DNA from: Trichococcus sp. K1Tr
GTDB taxonomy: Bacteria; Bacillota; Bacilli; Lactobacillales; Aerococcaceae
Assembly: GCF_028309625.1 (NCBI RefSeq)
Contig: NZ_JAQMHR010000010.1
Coordinates: forward strand, 36,118-100,117
DNA length: 64,000 nt
Direction of reading: 5' to 3'
Both the position numbers and the translations under genes were made by a program. Position 1 is the first letter of the stretch. Each line of letters begins with the position of its first letter. The notes beneath the pieces were generated by a model. The model was given only the letters and a program-made list of their open reading frames with translations, had not been told where the DNA came from and ran no database searches. Below are positions 8,839 to 16,587 of the stretch, piece by piece.

Positions 8839-8880
8839 CGATATAAGCAATTAGATTCCTTGATAATGTTTACAGTTGGA

Positions 8881-10815
8881 TTATAGAGACCTTAGCAAGC
8901 GGAGTCCATTTAGGATTACAACGATTGTACTTCCTTCATGGACAATGACGCTGATCGCGATATCCGTCAAACCTAAAAGGCTAACGGTAACTAGGAGAAT
9001 CACGACTGCCATGGAGAAGTAGATATTTTGCCAAATCACTTTGTTCATCTTTTTAGATACTCTGTGGGATTGGACTAGTCTGTCTAGATTGTTTTGCATC
9101 AAAACGAGATCCGAGACATCAATCGCAACATCAGTACCCTCTCCCATCGCGATTCCAATATCAGCATTCACGAGGGCTGGGGCATCGTTCACACCATCGC
9201 CCACCATGGCGACCACACCGTGTTTTGCCTTTTGTTCGTCGATAATCCGCGATTTATCTTCCGGCATGACATTCGCGATAACCTCGTCCACGCCTAGCTG
9301 TTCACCAACAGCTTTCCCCGTCATTTCTGAATCACCGGTAATTAGCGTCGTGTGGATACCCAATTTTCTGAAGTAGTCAATGGTTGTTCGTGCGTGTTCA
9401 CTTGGAACGTCCATGAGGGCTATCAGCCCAATAACTTTTTCATTTTCGGCAACATATACCACGGTTTGTCCGTTGGAAGCCCATGCTACATTTCGTTGCT
9501 CATATATATCTTCCACACCACTAAAGGAGGTGGGTTTTCCTATGCGGTAGCTTTTCCCCTGATAGTCACCCGTCAATCCCTTTCCAAGCTGATTGGTTAC
9601 CTCGATAGCAATTGTATTTTTTGCCTCAAACTTCTCTAAGATTGCACTTGCCAGAGGATGATTCGACTCCTTTTCCAGAGCCACAATCACATCAAGAATC
9701 TCTTCCTCATTCACAGAATCAGAAAAGTAGTAATTGGTTACTTCAGGTTTTCCACGAGTCAGGGTTCCGGTTTTATCGAAGGCAATGGCATCAATGTTGG
9801 CTAGTTGAGATAAATAGGAACTTCCTTTTGAAAGAACGCCTCTTTTGGCCAAGTTAGAAGTGGCGGATAAGGTTACCGATACAGTAGCTGCCGCTAAAGC
9901 ACACGGGGAAGCGGCCACTAAAAGGACGAGCCCTCTGTAGATACTTTGGGACCATGTCCAACCAAATAGAAAAGGAGCTAGCAACATCACTAGGGGGATT
10001 ACCATCAAAACAAAATTCACATAGCGAGGCTCAAGTCTTTGGATAATACTAGCAGCTCTTGTCTGGTTAGATTGGTTTTGGCTGACGAGTTGTAGAATTT
10101 TGGAGAAAACAGTATCTTTATTTTCTTTCGTGACCTGCATGGTAAACGTACCTGTTCCATTAATCGTACTCCCAAAAACTTCGTCCCCTTTCGACTTCTC
10201 CTTGGGGATACTCTCACCATTAATAGAAGACTCATCAATGGCGGTCATACCGGACAAGATCATTCCATCAGTCGGTACTTGGTCTCCATTTAACACTTGG
10301 AGTCGATCACCAACCTTCAAAATACTGACGGCAACAATTTCCGTATTTCCATCCGGCATGATTCGTCTAGCAGTCGTGGGAGTCATTTCGAGCAGCTTCG
10401 TGATTTCTCGTCTGCTTCTTCCTTCCGCGTATTCTTCAAGAAAATGGGCGCCAGAAAAAATGAGAATCAGTAGCGCCCCTTCCCCAAAGTTACCTAGGAA
10501 AGACGCTCCGAGTGTTGCTAGCCCCATCAGGACGTGGGAGTTAGGCGTGAATCGCTTTTGTATTTTGGTATTCTCAATCGTTTCGCCAATTCCTTCCAGA
10601 ACCACTACATAGTAGCCCGCTGTAATGCTTGCGAGTGAGAAGAGGATGTTGATCAATACTTCATTTTCATTCCCTAAGAAGGTCGCAATTAGGAACAGTG
10701 CTAAACCTATGAAATAGAAAATGATTGGCGCTTTGCCATGCTCGTGCTCGTTACTATGGTCATGCTCATCATGGTCGTGTTTCTTGTATGCGTCTTTCTC
10801 TTGAACAGCTTTCAT
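8881..10815 (-). CDS. P1B-4-type heavy-metal ATPase (SPC class; Co/Zn/Fe export)
   Basis: A 644-residue metal pump. The ion-binding helix carries SPC (residues 303-305) where Cu and Cd pumps have CPC, and the last membrane helix has HEGST followed by VVILNGLRLL. Together these define the P1B-4 class (CoaT, PfeT/ZosA, CtpD), exporters of Co, Fe(II) or Zn. Asp347 in DKTGT is the phosphorylation site; GDGVNDAP is the hinge. There is no HMA domain, only a short His/Asp tail at the N-terminus (HDHDEHDH...). ATG 10815 has AGAAGGG seven bases upstream; the 24-residue extension to 10887 lacks a ribosome site. The adjacent divergent SmtB-like sensor suggests zinc or cobalt control. Confidence 0.88.
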   Translation of the reverse strand: MKAVQEKDAYKKHDHDEHDHSNEHEHGKAPIIFYFIGLALFLIATFLGNENEVLINILFSLASITAGYYVVVLEGIGETIENTKIQKRFTPNSHVLMGLATLGASFLGNFGEGALLILIFSGAHFLEEYAEGRSRREITKLLEMTPTTARRIMPDGNTEIVAVSILKVGDRLQVLNGDQVPTDGMILSGMTAIDESSINGESIPKEKSKGDEVFGSTINGTGTFTMQVTKENKDTVFSKILQLVSQNQSNQTRAASIIQRLEPRYVNFVLMVIPLVMLLAPFLFGWTWSQSIYRGLVLLVAASPCALAAATVSVTLSATSNLAKRGVLSKGSSYLSQLANIDAIAFDKTGTLTRGKPEVTNYYFSDSVNEEEILDVIVALEKESNHPLASAILEKFEAKNTIAIEVTNQLGKGLTGDYQGKSYRIGKPTSFSGVEDIYEQRNVAWASNGQTVVYVAENEKVIGLIALMDVPSEHARTTIDYFRKLGIHTTLITGDSEMTGKAVGEQLGVDEVIANVMPEDKSRIIDEQKAKHGVVAMVGDGVNDAPALVNADIGIAMGEGTDVAIDVSDLVLMQNNLDRLVQSHRVSKKMNKVIWQNIYFSMAVVILLVTVSLLGLTDIAISVIVHEGSTIVVILNGLRLLRSL

Positions 10816-10952
10816 TTCAATCACCCTTCTATTCATATAATTATTTTTTTGTACTAATTCGATTGACAACACGCACAACCCTAGCACAGCCTAAAAGCTT
10901 CTAAAAGCTTCTTGTTCCCTTTCCATAAACCGGAACCGTTCCGCCTTACAAG

Positions 10953-10966
10953 TGAATGTTCATTCA
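10953..10966. promoter_or_regulatory. Putative SmtB/CzrA-type operator between the P1B-4 ATPase and its sensor
   Basis: TGAATG-TT-CATTCA is a perfect inverted repeat placed between the divergent ATPase and arsR-type genes. ATATG and ATTCAT elements continue to 10983, as in the 12-2-12 operators of SmtB/CzrA proteins (ATATGAACA...TATTCAT style). The 350-base region holds no open gene. Confidence 0.65.
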
Positions 10967-11166
10967 TATGTTTATATATTCATTTTAAACGGGTTCCTGC
11001 ACCATGTCAAGATAAATCGCTCCCTTTTTCTGACTCATTTTCCGCTTACTTTTGAGAGAAACGGATGGATTTCCTTCCCTCTCTCTAGGTAAAAACATTT
11101 GCATTTCATCAGGCATATGATATTCTAAACATGAACAACCACTCATGCGAAAGGGAGGGAGTACCA

Positions 11167-11502
11167 ATGGATACACCAACATCATCTATACTGGACAAAA
11201 ATTCCATCCATGCCGTAAGCAAGCTTTTTAAGATTATCAGTGACCCTACTAGGATCTCGATCCTCTTTCTTCTTCAGCAGCAAGAATTGAGTGTGGGAGC
11301 AATTACCATATCCTTGGAAATGGAGCAATCCGCTATCTCCCACCAGTTAAGAACTTTGAAAGAGGCGCGTTTGGTGAAAGCAAGGCGAGAAGGAAAGACG
11401 ATATTTTACAGTCTCGACGATATCCACGTTTTTAGTATCTTGGAGCAAGTCCTGACCCATGTTAGGGAAATTGAAGATTTAGGAGAAAGCGCAGGCCATT
11501 AA
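11167..11502 (+). CDS. ArsR/SmtB family regulator with SmtB-type alpha5 metal site
   Basis: A 111-residue winged-helix protein divergent from the P1B-4 pump. The C-terminal helix reads DDIHVFSILEQVLTHVREIE. The spacing Asp-x-His-(10)-His-x-x-Glu equals the alpha5 zinc site of SmtB (Asp104, His106, His117, Glu120) and differs from CzrA/NmtR, which have His at the last position. The alpha3 cysteines of CadC are absent. The recognition helix is QSAISHQLRTLKEA. It probably derepresses the pump on zinc or a similar ion. The start is ATG 11167 after GGGAGGGAG; the in-frame ATG 11131 has no site. Confidence 0.85.
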   Translation: MDTPTSSILDKNSIHAVSKLFKIISDPTRISILFLLQQQELSVGAITISLEMEQSAISHQLRTLKEARLVKARREGKTIFYSLDDIHVFSILEQVLTHVREIEDLGESAGH

Positions 11503-11685
11503 TTACCGGTAGTGGAGACGCGCGCATAGCCTACCCTCATCTTATTCGTACTCTTTCCAAACGACTTATTCGATGCTCTAAAACTGCATGAAGAACGTTG
11601 GAAAATCACCATGCTAGGCATGTCGATTTTGGATACACCTTAAATAGGCATCTGTAAAAAGTAACCTTCATTCATTGCCTGCAAC

Positions 11686-11739
11686 AAAAAATAGACCAAG
11701 ATTGAAATCTTTGTGTGATTTCAGTCTTGGCCTATTTTT
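11686..11739. repeat. Dispersed hairpin repeat, copy 1 (bidirectional terminator)
   Basis: AAAATAGACCAAGA...TGAAATC pairs with GATTTCAGTCTTGGCCTATTTT, giving a stem of about 20 bases. A close copy lies at 28797-28850. Here it sits between convergent genes (arsR-type and TPI-like) and ends in T runs on both strands. The rest of the 380-base gap (11503-11883) shows no gene. Confidence 0.8.
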
Positions 11740-11883
11740 AATTTTCACATCTATAGCATCCGTATGGAGAATTGCCACACCAACGGCACTACTCTGTAAG
11801 CCCGTCGGAAATTGTTTTGCTCTTTAAAATAAAACCAGTGTGAAGCTAGCTTTACCGATACCATTAATAGGGGTTTTCTTTCC

Positions 11884-12582
11884 TTATTTATTATTCTCAT
11901 TTGATGCTTTTACAGTCGCTTCAACCATATCTCTCAGCATTTTTTGGGGGTCTTTTGCCTTCACTATACCACTGGTACAGCCAACTCCATCAGCTTGCAG
12001 CAAAATCGTTCTATAGACATCATCTGCCGTGCTGATTCCAGCTGCTTGCATAACTAATACATTCGGATTAAGACTCTTAACAGCTTCGATTGTTTCTTTA
12101 ACATAGCTCTCATCACTTGTTTTACCGGTACCAATTAACTCTGAAGGTTCGCACAGAATAATATCGGGACTTAGCATTGTGATTGCCTTTGCCTCCGCAA
12201 TTGAATCTGCACATACAATTGTTATTATTTCAAATTCAGCTGCGCGCGTAATTGCTTTAGCTAATCCATTCAACGTCAAGGGACGTTCAGCGTGATTTAG
12301 AAATACTGCACGTGCACCTGCTTCATAAAGTGATTCGGGTAACACATGACCCATTCCTTTATCCGGATGAATGCCATCTAAATGCTGGGCTGTCACAATA
12401 ATATTTTTGGAATTTGATGAAACGGCTGCAATATCGGCGAAGGGCGCGGTTACAAAAATTGAAATCGGAAATTCTTCTGCTAGTGCATCTGCTTCCCTAA
12501 CCAGTTCCAATAAGTTTTCTCCAAACAAATAGGATTTGGGGTTAAAAACAAAGAATGGTGTGCGGATATTAGTTTTTGCCAT
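11884..12582 (-). CDS. Triosephosphate-isomerase family protein, divergent paralogue
   Basis: A 232-residue TIM-barrel isomerase. The three catalytic positions are kept: Lys in FNPKSYL, His in FLNHAERP, and Glu in CEPSELIGTGK; the C-terminal phosphate-binding glycine loop appears as ADGVGCTSGIV. The sequence is far from glycolytic TpiA in its surroundings of these motifs, for example NHAERP in place of GHSERR. Such paralogues (EryH type) isomerise four-carbon sugar phosphates and are usually encoded next to an RpiB-like isomerase. Here only the tail of the upstream gene survives, at 12595-12732. The specific substrate is inference. Confidence 0.75.
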   Translation of the reverse strand: MAKTNIRTPFFVFNPKSYLFGENLLELVREADALAEEFPISIFVTAPFADIAAVSSNSKNIIVTAQHLDGIHPDKGMGHVLPESLYEAGARAVFLNHAERPLTLNGLAKAITRAAEFEIITIVCADSIAEAKAITMLSPDIILCEPSELIGTGKTSDESYVKETIEAVKSLNPNVLVMQAAGISTADDVYRTILLQADGVGCTSGIVKAKDPQKMLRDMVEATVKASNENNK

Positions 12583-12594
12583 GATTTTCTCCTC

Positions 12595-12732
12595 TCATTT
12601 AACAAATGCTTGGGAGTGAAAAACATCAAAGTGATGATTAAGGACATCACTCATACCATTATCAGCTAAGTCTTTAAATTCTAGATAGTGGGTGGTCTTA
12701 TTCTGAATGATGGCATCAAAGGTGCCATTTAA
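12595..12732 (-). pseudogene. C-terminal remnant of a sugar-phosphate isomerase-like gene
   Basis: An open minus-strand frame of 45 codons without a start reads NGTFDAIIQNKTTHYLEFK, then DLADNGMSDVLNHHFDVF and a TGA 13 bases before the TPI-like ATG. It begins abruptly at the stop codon of the YdhK gene, so the rest of the gene has been removed. By analogy with EryH/EryI pairs it may be the end of an RpiB-type isomerase; the fragment is too short to be sure. Confidence 0.5.
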
Positions 12733-13328
12733 TTAGGCGATAGTTCAGCCTCTGTTACCCATTTATGGTTCCTGACCATCTCTTCCCCTGTGGTCGGCTC
12801 AAAGTCAACCATATATACGGTAGTGTATTCTGCTGATTCTATCGTGGCAGTTGCACCTTGCATGCCTTCCATATGACTCGCTTCCAGCGTAACCTCCGTA
12901 CCAGGTTCCAGTGGTTCTTCGACATCTTTTGTTTCAGCTATTTCTTCCTTGATAACCCATTGATGGTTTGTTACTCGCGGATCACCATTAGTTGGATTGA
13001 AGGATACTTCGTAAACTGTAGTGTCGAATGCCCCTACAATAGTAGCCTCTGTACCCTTCATTCCTGTCATATGATCTGAATTGATGGTAACAATGTCCCC
13101 TATCCGATATGTTGGGTTTTCTGCTGCTAGTAATCCTTCTGGTATTTCTCCAGAATCATCATGCATCATTTCACCCATATTCGAAGTAGAAGCAATACTT
13201 TCTATATCTGATGAAATATTTCCCACGGACTCAGAATCTACGTCTCCATCTTGATCAATAGAACATGCGGCCAATAATACTAATGTAGAAAGACCTAGGA
13301 TACTTTTTATCAATCGGTTCTTATACAT
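12729..13328 (-). CDS. YdhK family (DUF1541) lipoprotein
   Basis: A 199-residue secreted lipoprotein with a signal peptide ending in the lipobox LLAAC (Cys22). After an acidic linker come two repeats of the YdhK domain: YRIGDIVTINSDHMTGMKGTEATIVGAFDTT...WVIKEE and a second copy with EASHMEGMQGATATIESAEYTT...WVTEAE. The repeated His-Met-x-Gly-Met motif could bind metal, and the family is common in copper and multi-metal islands, but no activity is established. GGAGGG lies nine bases before the ATG. The gene's 3' end abuts a truncated older gene, which marks an insertion junction. Confidence 0.85.
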   Translation of the reverse strand: MYKNRLIKSILGLSTLVLLAACSIDQDGDVDSESVGNISSDIESIASTSNMGEMMHDDSGEIPEGLLAAENPTYRIGDIVTINSDHMTGMKGTEATIVGAFDTTVYEVSFNPTNGDPRVTNHQWVIKEEIAETKDVEEPLEPGTEVTLEASHMEGMQGATATIESAEYTTVYMVDFEPTTGEEMVRNHKWVTEAELSPN

Positions 13329-13610
13329 GTTTCATTACCCTCCTTTATTGACTATTATCGAAAGTACTCTACATTACACATTCTGTCCTTCCTTTTTTCA
13401 ATAGTCAAATAATTAGTCTTATAATCAATTTACCTAGTCAGGGCTATAGGTTCATTTTTAGTAGTCAAGTACAGCACAATCAGATGCATACAATCGGTAT
13501 CCAAAAAAATGTCGCATTAATTCGTAGCCATTATTTGGGCCCCACTTTTTTATTTAAAAACTATTCCTTCAATTTTTAGATGCTTTAATGGCTTCCTACA
13601 AAAAAATCGC

Positions 13611-13892
13611 TCACTCTTCCGATACAGTATCACTTTCTTTTTTCGAACAACAGTTTTCCTTTTTCTTACCACCTAGCATTGATAGCATCATTCCTCCCAT
13701 CATAATGGGGCATATAAATGGCGCAATAACTCCTAATATAGTAGCAAGTCCGAGATTATATTTAGCAATAAATGGTATTGATACTATAATCAGTATTGGT
13801 AGGCCACAACAAATAATCATATGGATCATATGATGTAATGGACTGTGTTTATGCGTTCCTGATTTCTCTTCTTTACTTTCATGGTGGTGCAT
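13611..13892 (-). CDS. Small membrane protein with His-rich N-terminus and Cys-pair C-terminus
   Basis: A 93-residue protein I do not recognise. It starts with MHHHESKEE and further histidines (HKHSPLHHMIHM), then CC, two hydrophobic segments with Met and Pro (ICPIMMGGMMLSML), and a basic/acidic tail with a second CC pair (KKENCCSKKES). Both ends could chelate Cu(I) or Zn. AAGGGG precedes the ATG. It stands alone between YdhK and the PepSY/SHOCT pair in a metal-resistance setting, which suggests a metal-handling role, as inference only. Confidence 0.7.
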   Translation of the reverse strand: MHHHESKEEKSGTHKHSPLHHMIHMIICCGLPILIIVSIPFIAKYNLGLATILGVIAPFICPIMMGGMMLSMLGGKKKENCCSKKESDTVSEE

Positions 13893-13976
13893 AATTTATC
13901 CCCTTGCTTTGATTTATTTTATGTTTCTGTTTTTATAATAATATATGAATGTGTTGATTTTATGTAGAAAAAAATC

Positions 13977-14021
13977 ATATCAAAAAGCCAAGATTTGTAT
14001 ATGATCTTGGCTTTTTGATAT
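13977..14021 (-). terminator. Terminator of the PepSY-like/SHOCT operon
   Basis: ATATCAAAAAGCCAAGAT and ATCTTGGCTTTTTGATAT form a perfect 18-base stem with a short loop, 70 bases after the SHOCT gene stop on the minus strand. Confidence 0.85.
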
Positions 14022-14090
14022 GAATAGTTCATTTCCGGAATATATTTTTGAGAAAACTCAGTTCGAGCATGAAACTTCAGACTTACCCAA

Positions 14091-14330
14091 CTAACTTTTC
14101 AATATTTTCTTCTTTTGTTGGTATTCTTCGTCTGATAATTCTCCTTTTGCATAACGCTGATCAAGGATTTCAAGTGCCTCATCCCGGCCATTTGAAGTTG
14201 TGCCAGCATTATTGCCTCCTTGGACTAGCTTCATCACCGCGTATACGATAATAACGATTAAGATTACCAGGATAATCATCATGAAAATTCCCCAACCGCC
14301 CATCATGTCATAACCATAATAATTCATCAT
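14091..14330 (-). CDS. SHOCT-domain membrane protein
   Basis: A 79-residue protein with a Met/Gly/Tyr-rich N-terminus (MMNYYGYDMMGGWG), one membrane helix (FMMIILVILIVIIVYAVM), a short linker, and a C-terminal SHOCT motif (ALEILDQRYAKGELSDEEYQQKKKIL). SHOCT is a small helical motif of unknown action that often ends membrane proteins. ATG 14330 is eight bases after GAGGAG; GTG 14339 overlaps that site. It follows the PepSY-like gene by 20 bases and should be co-transcribed from the motif-controlled promoter near 15230. Confidence 0.8.
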   Translation of the reverse strand: MMNYYGYDMMGGWGIFMMIILVILIVIIVYAVMKLVQGGNNAGTTSNGRDEALEILDQRYAKGELSDEEYQQKKKILKS

Positions 14331-14350
14331 TTTTCCCACTCCTCTTTCTG

Positions 14351-15040
14351 TTAATGTTCAGAAATCACTTGTTCCAAATCGCCATGCCAATCATGGTACC
14401 AGACTTCTCCGGTAAGGTCATTGACACTGAGCATCCCGATTACTTTGTCGTCTTCCTTGATATGAAAAGTGTAATAACCATAAAATGCGTGCCCCTCACC
14501 CGGAACCGAAAAAGCTTCGCCCAACTGACTCTTCACAAAATCATCCGCAATTTTGACTGCTTCTGTTCGGTTCACAGTTGCCGTGTCTGTTGCACTCGCA
14601 TTGTAGCGGAAGGATCCTCCCATCATCATGCTGTATTTCTCATTCCACATCATGTTGGGACCCGGCTCGGGGTAGATCTGTCCCGTATAAGGATTGACCA
14701 AGAGTTCCATGGCCCCTCTGCCGGTATCTTTCTCTTCCACCGAAACGTAGTAATCCGCATCGGTGAAGACAAAAATATCTGCCACTTGAAGATTATTTCC
14801 ATAGCCCTTCAAATAATTTTCGACATCCGACAAAATCTGATCCGGCGTCAATTTCTCGCCACTGCTGTTCTGGTTGCTGTTGACTCTGCCACCCATCATG
14901 CCGCTGTTGTAAAACCCTTGCGTATAAACGTCTGTTCCCGCATTTTTTGCCAGCAAAAACAACCCGCTGCTGTAAACAATCAATACAGCAAGCGCACCAA
15001 ACAGGATCACACCCCACACTAATTGATGCTTGTTTTTCAT
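14351..15040 (-). CDS. Membrane-anchored PepSY-like protein
   Basis: A 229-residue protein with one N-terminal membrane helix (residues 8-31) and an extracellular part. Two alpha-beta units (LTPDQILSDVENYLKGYG...VFTDADYYVSV...GAMELLVNPYTGQIYPEPG and EAVKIADDFVKSQLGE...YYTFHIKEDDKVIGMLSVNDLTGEVWYHDW) follow the PepSY pattern of a helix then strands ending in a D/NxxTGxV turn. Met-rich stretches (NSGMMGG, MMWNEKYSMMMGG) could bind Cu or Ag. It is the first gene of a two-gene operon with a SHOCT protein and has a response-regulator site upstream. The function is unknown. Confidence 0.7.
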   Translation of the reverse strand: MKNKHQLVWGVILFGALAVLIVYSSGLFLLAKNAGTDVYTQGFYNSGMMGGRVNSNQNSSGEKLTPDQILSDVENYLKGYGNNLQVADIFVFTDADYYVSVEEKDTGRGAMELLVNPYTGQIYPEPGPNMMWNEKYSMMMGGSFRYNASATDTATVNRTEAVKIADDFVKSQLGEAFSVPGEGHAFYGYYTFHIKEDDKVIGMLSVNDLTGEVWYHDWHGDLEQVISEH

Positions 15041-15229
15041 ATCCCTGCCTTCTTTCTTCGGTAAGCCTTAAAGCGATTTTGAATCGGCACCTCGTCTTTA
15101 GAAAATTGGATAAATTGTGCTTACTGAAATCCATGGCATCAAGTATGCCTCTACATTTTTAATTAGTACCCTCACTTACTAAACGCCAATTCTTACTACT
15201 TATCCATACTTTGAGGATTTGTTAACCCT

Positions 15230-15262
15230 AATATACCGGAGCAATGTGTAGATTTAATGGAG
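15230..15262 (-). promoter_or_regulatory. Regulon site 1: leftward promoter for the PepSY-like/SHOCT operon
   Basis: Read on the minus strand: CTCCAT-N5-CTACAC (15246-15262), 10 bases, then TATATT (15230-15235) as the -10. No -35 is present; the half-sites take its place, as in promoters activated by OmpR/PhoB-type regulators. Confidence 0.75.
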
Positions 15263-15270
15263 TTTTGCTT

Positions 15271-15303
15271 CTTCATACAGTCTACATAATCACCTAGTAT
15301 GCT
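15271..15303 (+). promoter_or_regulatory. Regulon site 2: rightward promoter for the 58-residue protein
   Basis: Read on the plus strand: CTTCAT-N5-CTACAT (15271-15287), 10 bases, then TATGCT (15298-15303). Eight bases separate it from site 1, giving a back-to-back arrangement identical to the pair at 21702-21775. Confidence 0.75.
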
Positions 15304-15351
15304 ATGACTATGAAATCTAAAAAAAACAATCCAGAAAGAAGGACATAGACT

Positions 15352-15528
15352 ATGCAAACAACTCTATTTATCATTTTAGTACTACTGGTTCCTGTTTTGA
15401 CGATGGTAATCCTAAGTGCAGTTCGTAAACATAATTCTGTTTTAAGCGCAGATGTAAAAAGATTACGGGTAGAAAATGAGGCTTTGAGGAAAGAGCTTCT
15501 TAAACGCGGCATCATCGAATATGTTTAA
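15352..15528 (+). CDS. 58-residue single-pass membrane protein with coiled-coil tail
   Basis: A short gene with a good ribosome site (GAAGGA, eight bases before ATG). The product has one N-terminal membrane helix (LFIILVLLVPVLTMVIL), a basic junction (RKHNS) and a heptad-like helix (ADVKRLRVENEALRKELLK). The layout matches the 69-residue protein at 21912: membrane helix, then coiled coil. Its promoter carries regulon site 2 and a terminator follows the stop codon. It is not recognised as a known family; it may be a small regulator or partner of the envelope proteins nearby. Confidence 0.75.
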   Translation: MQTTLFIILVLLVPVLTMVILSAVRKHNSVLSADVKRLRVENEALRKELLKRGIIEYV

Positions 15529-15555
15529 CAGTGGTAAAAAAAATAAACCTTAAGG

Positions 15556-15593
15556 AAAAGCATGCAGACAAAAGTCTCCATGCTTTTTTTTTC
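15556..15593 (+). terminator. Terminator of the 58-residue gene
   Basis: AAAAGCATG(C)AGAC and GTCT(C)CATGCTTTT form the stem, followed by a nine-base T run ending near 15591. It lies 28 bases after the stop codon and before the convergent adenylate-kinase-like gene. Confidence 0.85.
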
Positions 15594-15689
15594 GTGATTT
15601 CTACCTTTTCATCAGGGCATTCACCCAATAGCTCGTAATCTTGGAGAGCCTAATAGAAAGATTATCTTCTGGATTAGAACGAATCCTCA

Positions 15690-16256
15690 TTAAGAATGAA
15701 ACTGAAGAACTTCTTGTATCTTTTCGAATACAATGTCGGGCTTTTGTTCGCCATTGACCATAGAAACGATTCCCGCTTCCTGATAGAAACCCGTCAGTGC
15801 TTCCATTTCGAGCTCACTTACTTGTAGCCGTCTTTCTATGACTTCTGATTTATCCTCTGACCAGGGCGAATCAATCCTCTTTTCTAATCTTTTCCGTAAG
15901 ACCTCTTTCCCAACAGCCAGATAGAGGACAACATCCAGCGACAGTCTTTTGCTTTCCAGATATGCTTCTAACGCTTCCGCTTGCTGACGCGTTCGCGGAT
16001 ATCCATCCAAAATGAAACCCTCTTTCATGTCATCCTCTCCCATGCGATCCCAGAGGAGTTTATTGACCAATCTATCGGGGACTAGTTTTCCCATATCCAT
16101 GAACGTTTTGACTTCTAGACCGATCGGACTACCCATCTCAGCGAAAGATCGGAAGATTTCACCGGTAGAGATATACGGAATCTGATAGGTAACTGCGATT
16201 TCCCTCGCTTGGGTTCCTATTCCAGCGCCGGGCATTCCCATTATAACGATATTCAT
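15690..16256 (-). CDS. Adenylate-kinase-like protein with altered P-loop (Lys13 to Ile)
   Basis: A 188-residue short-type NMP kinase homologue. The AMP/NMP-binding part (STGEIFRSF, GKLVPD, GFILDGYPRT) and the DGYPR motif are conserved, and the LID is a short loop (DSPWSEDK) followed by the conserved ERRL. The Walker A loop reads GMPGAGIGTQA: the invariant lysine that contacts the ATP phosphates is Ile13 (codon ATA instead of AAA). Such a change normally abolishes kinase activity, so this may be a nucleotide sensor, a scaffold, or a recently inactivated enzyme. AAGGAG lies nine bases before ATG. Its promoter has regulon site 3. Confidence 0.85.
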   Translation of the reverse strand: MNIVIMGMPGAGIGTQAREIAVTYQIPYISTGEIFRSFAEMGSPIGLEVKTFMDMGKLVPDRLVNKLLWDRMGEDDMKEGFILDGYPRTRQQAEALEAYLESKRLSLDVVLYLAVGKEVLRKRLEKRIDSPWSEDKSEVIERRLQVSELEMEALTGFYQEAGIVSMVNGEQKPDIVFEKIQEVLQFHS

Positions 16257-16316
16257 TTTCTAACACTCCTTATCTGCATTATGCCTCTATCGGATCGTAC
16301 ACAACCATTCACTACT

Positions 16317-16349
16317 AAGATAGCACATGATTGTGTAGGGAGTATGGAG
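16317..16349 (-). promoter_or_regulatory. Regulon site 3: leftward promoter for the adenylate-kinase-like gene
   Basis: On the minus strand: CTCCAT-N5-CTACAC (16333-16349), 10 bases, then TATCTT (16317-16322). Confidence 0.75.
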
Positions 16350-16443
16350 AAAAAAAAACAAAAATTTGCAGTAGTTCTAAAGGACTTAATAGGCCGACAG
16401 AACTTTTCCTACTGCTTCTTTAAAAACAATAAGGCATCTTCTC

Positions 16444-16476
16444 CTCCATAAAACCCACACAATGAAAAGGTAAACT
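16444..16476 (+). promoter_or_regulatory. Regulon site 4: rightward promoter for the two-component system
   Basis: On the plus strand: CTCCAT-N5-CCACAC (16444-16460), 10 bases, then TAAACT (16471-16476). It has one mismatch in the second half-site, which may make autoregulation weaker. The 332-base gap 16257-16587 holds only these two sites. Confidence 0.65.
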
Positions 16477-16587
16477 CAATTCAGCAATATTTGAAAACTA
16501 CCATCGTTCATTGCTCAGGAAAGATGGTGCGGTGGGACAATTTTTAGTAGTACATAATCAATCATGTGAATGATGGAGGGAAAACAT

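Noticed and set aside
14354..15022. Long plus-strand frame opposite the PepSY-like gene
   Set aside because: It has no ribosome site and no recognisable domain, and lies fully opposite a well-supported minus-strand gene with signal anchor and regulated promoter.
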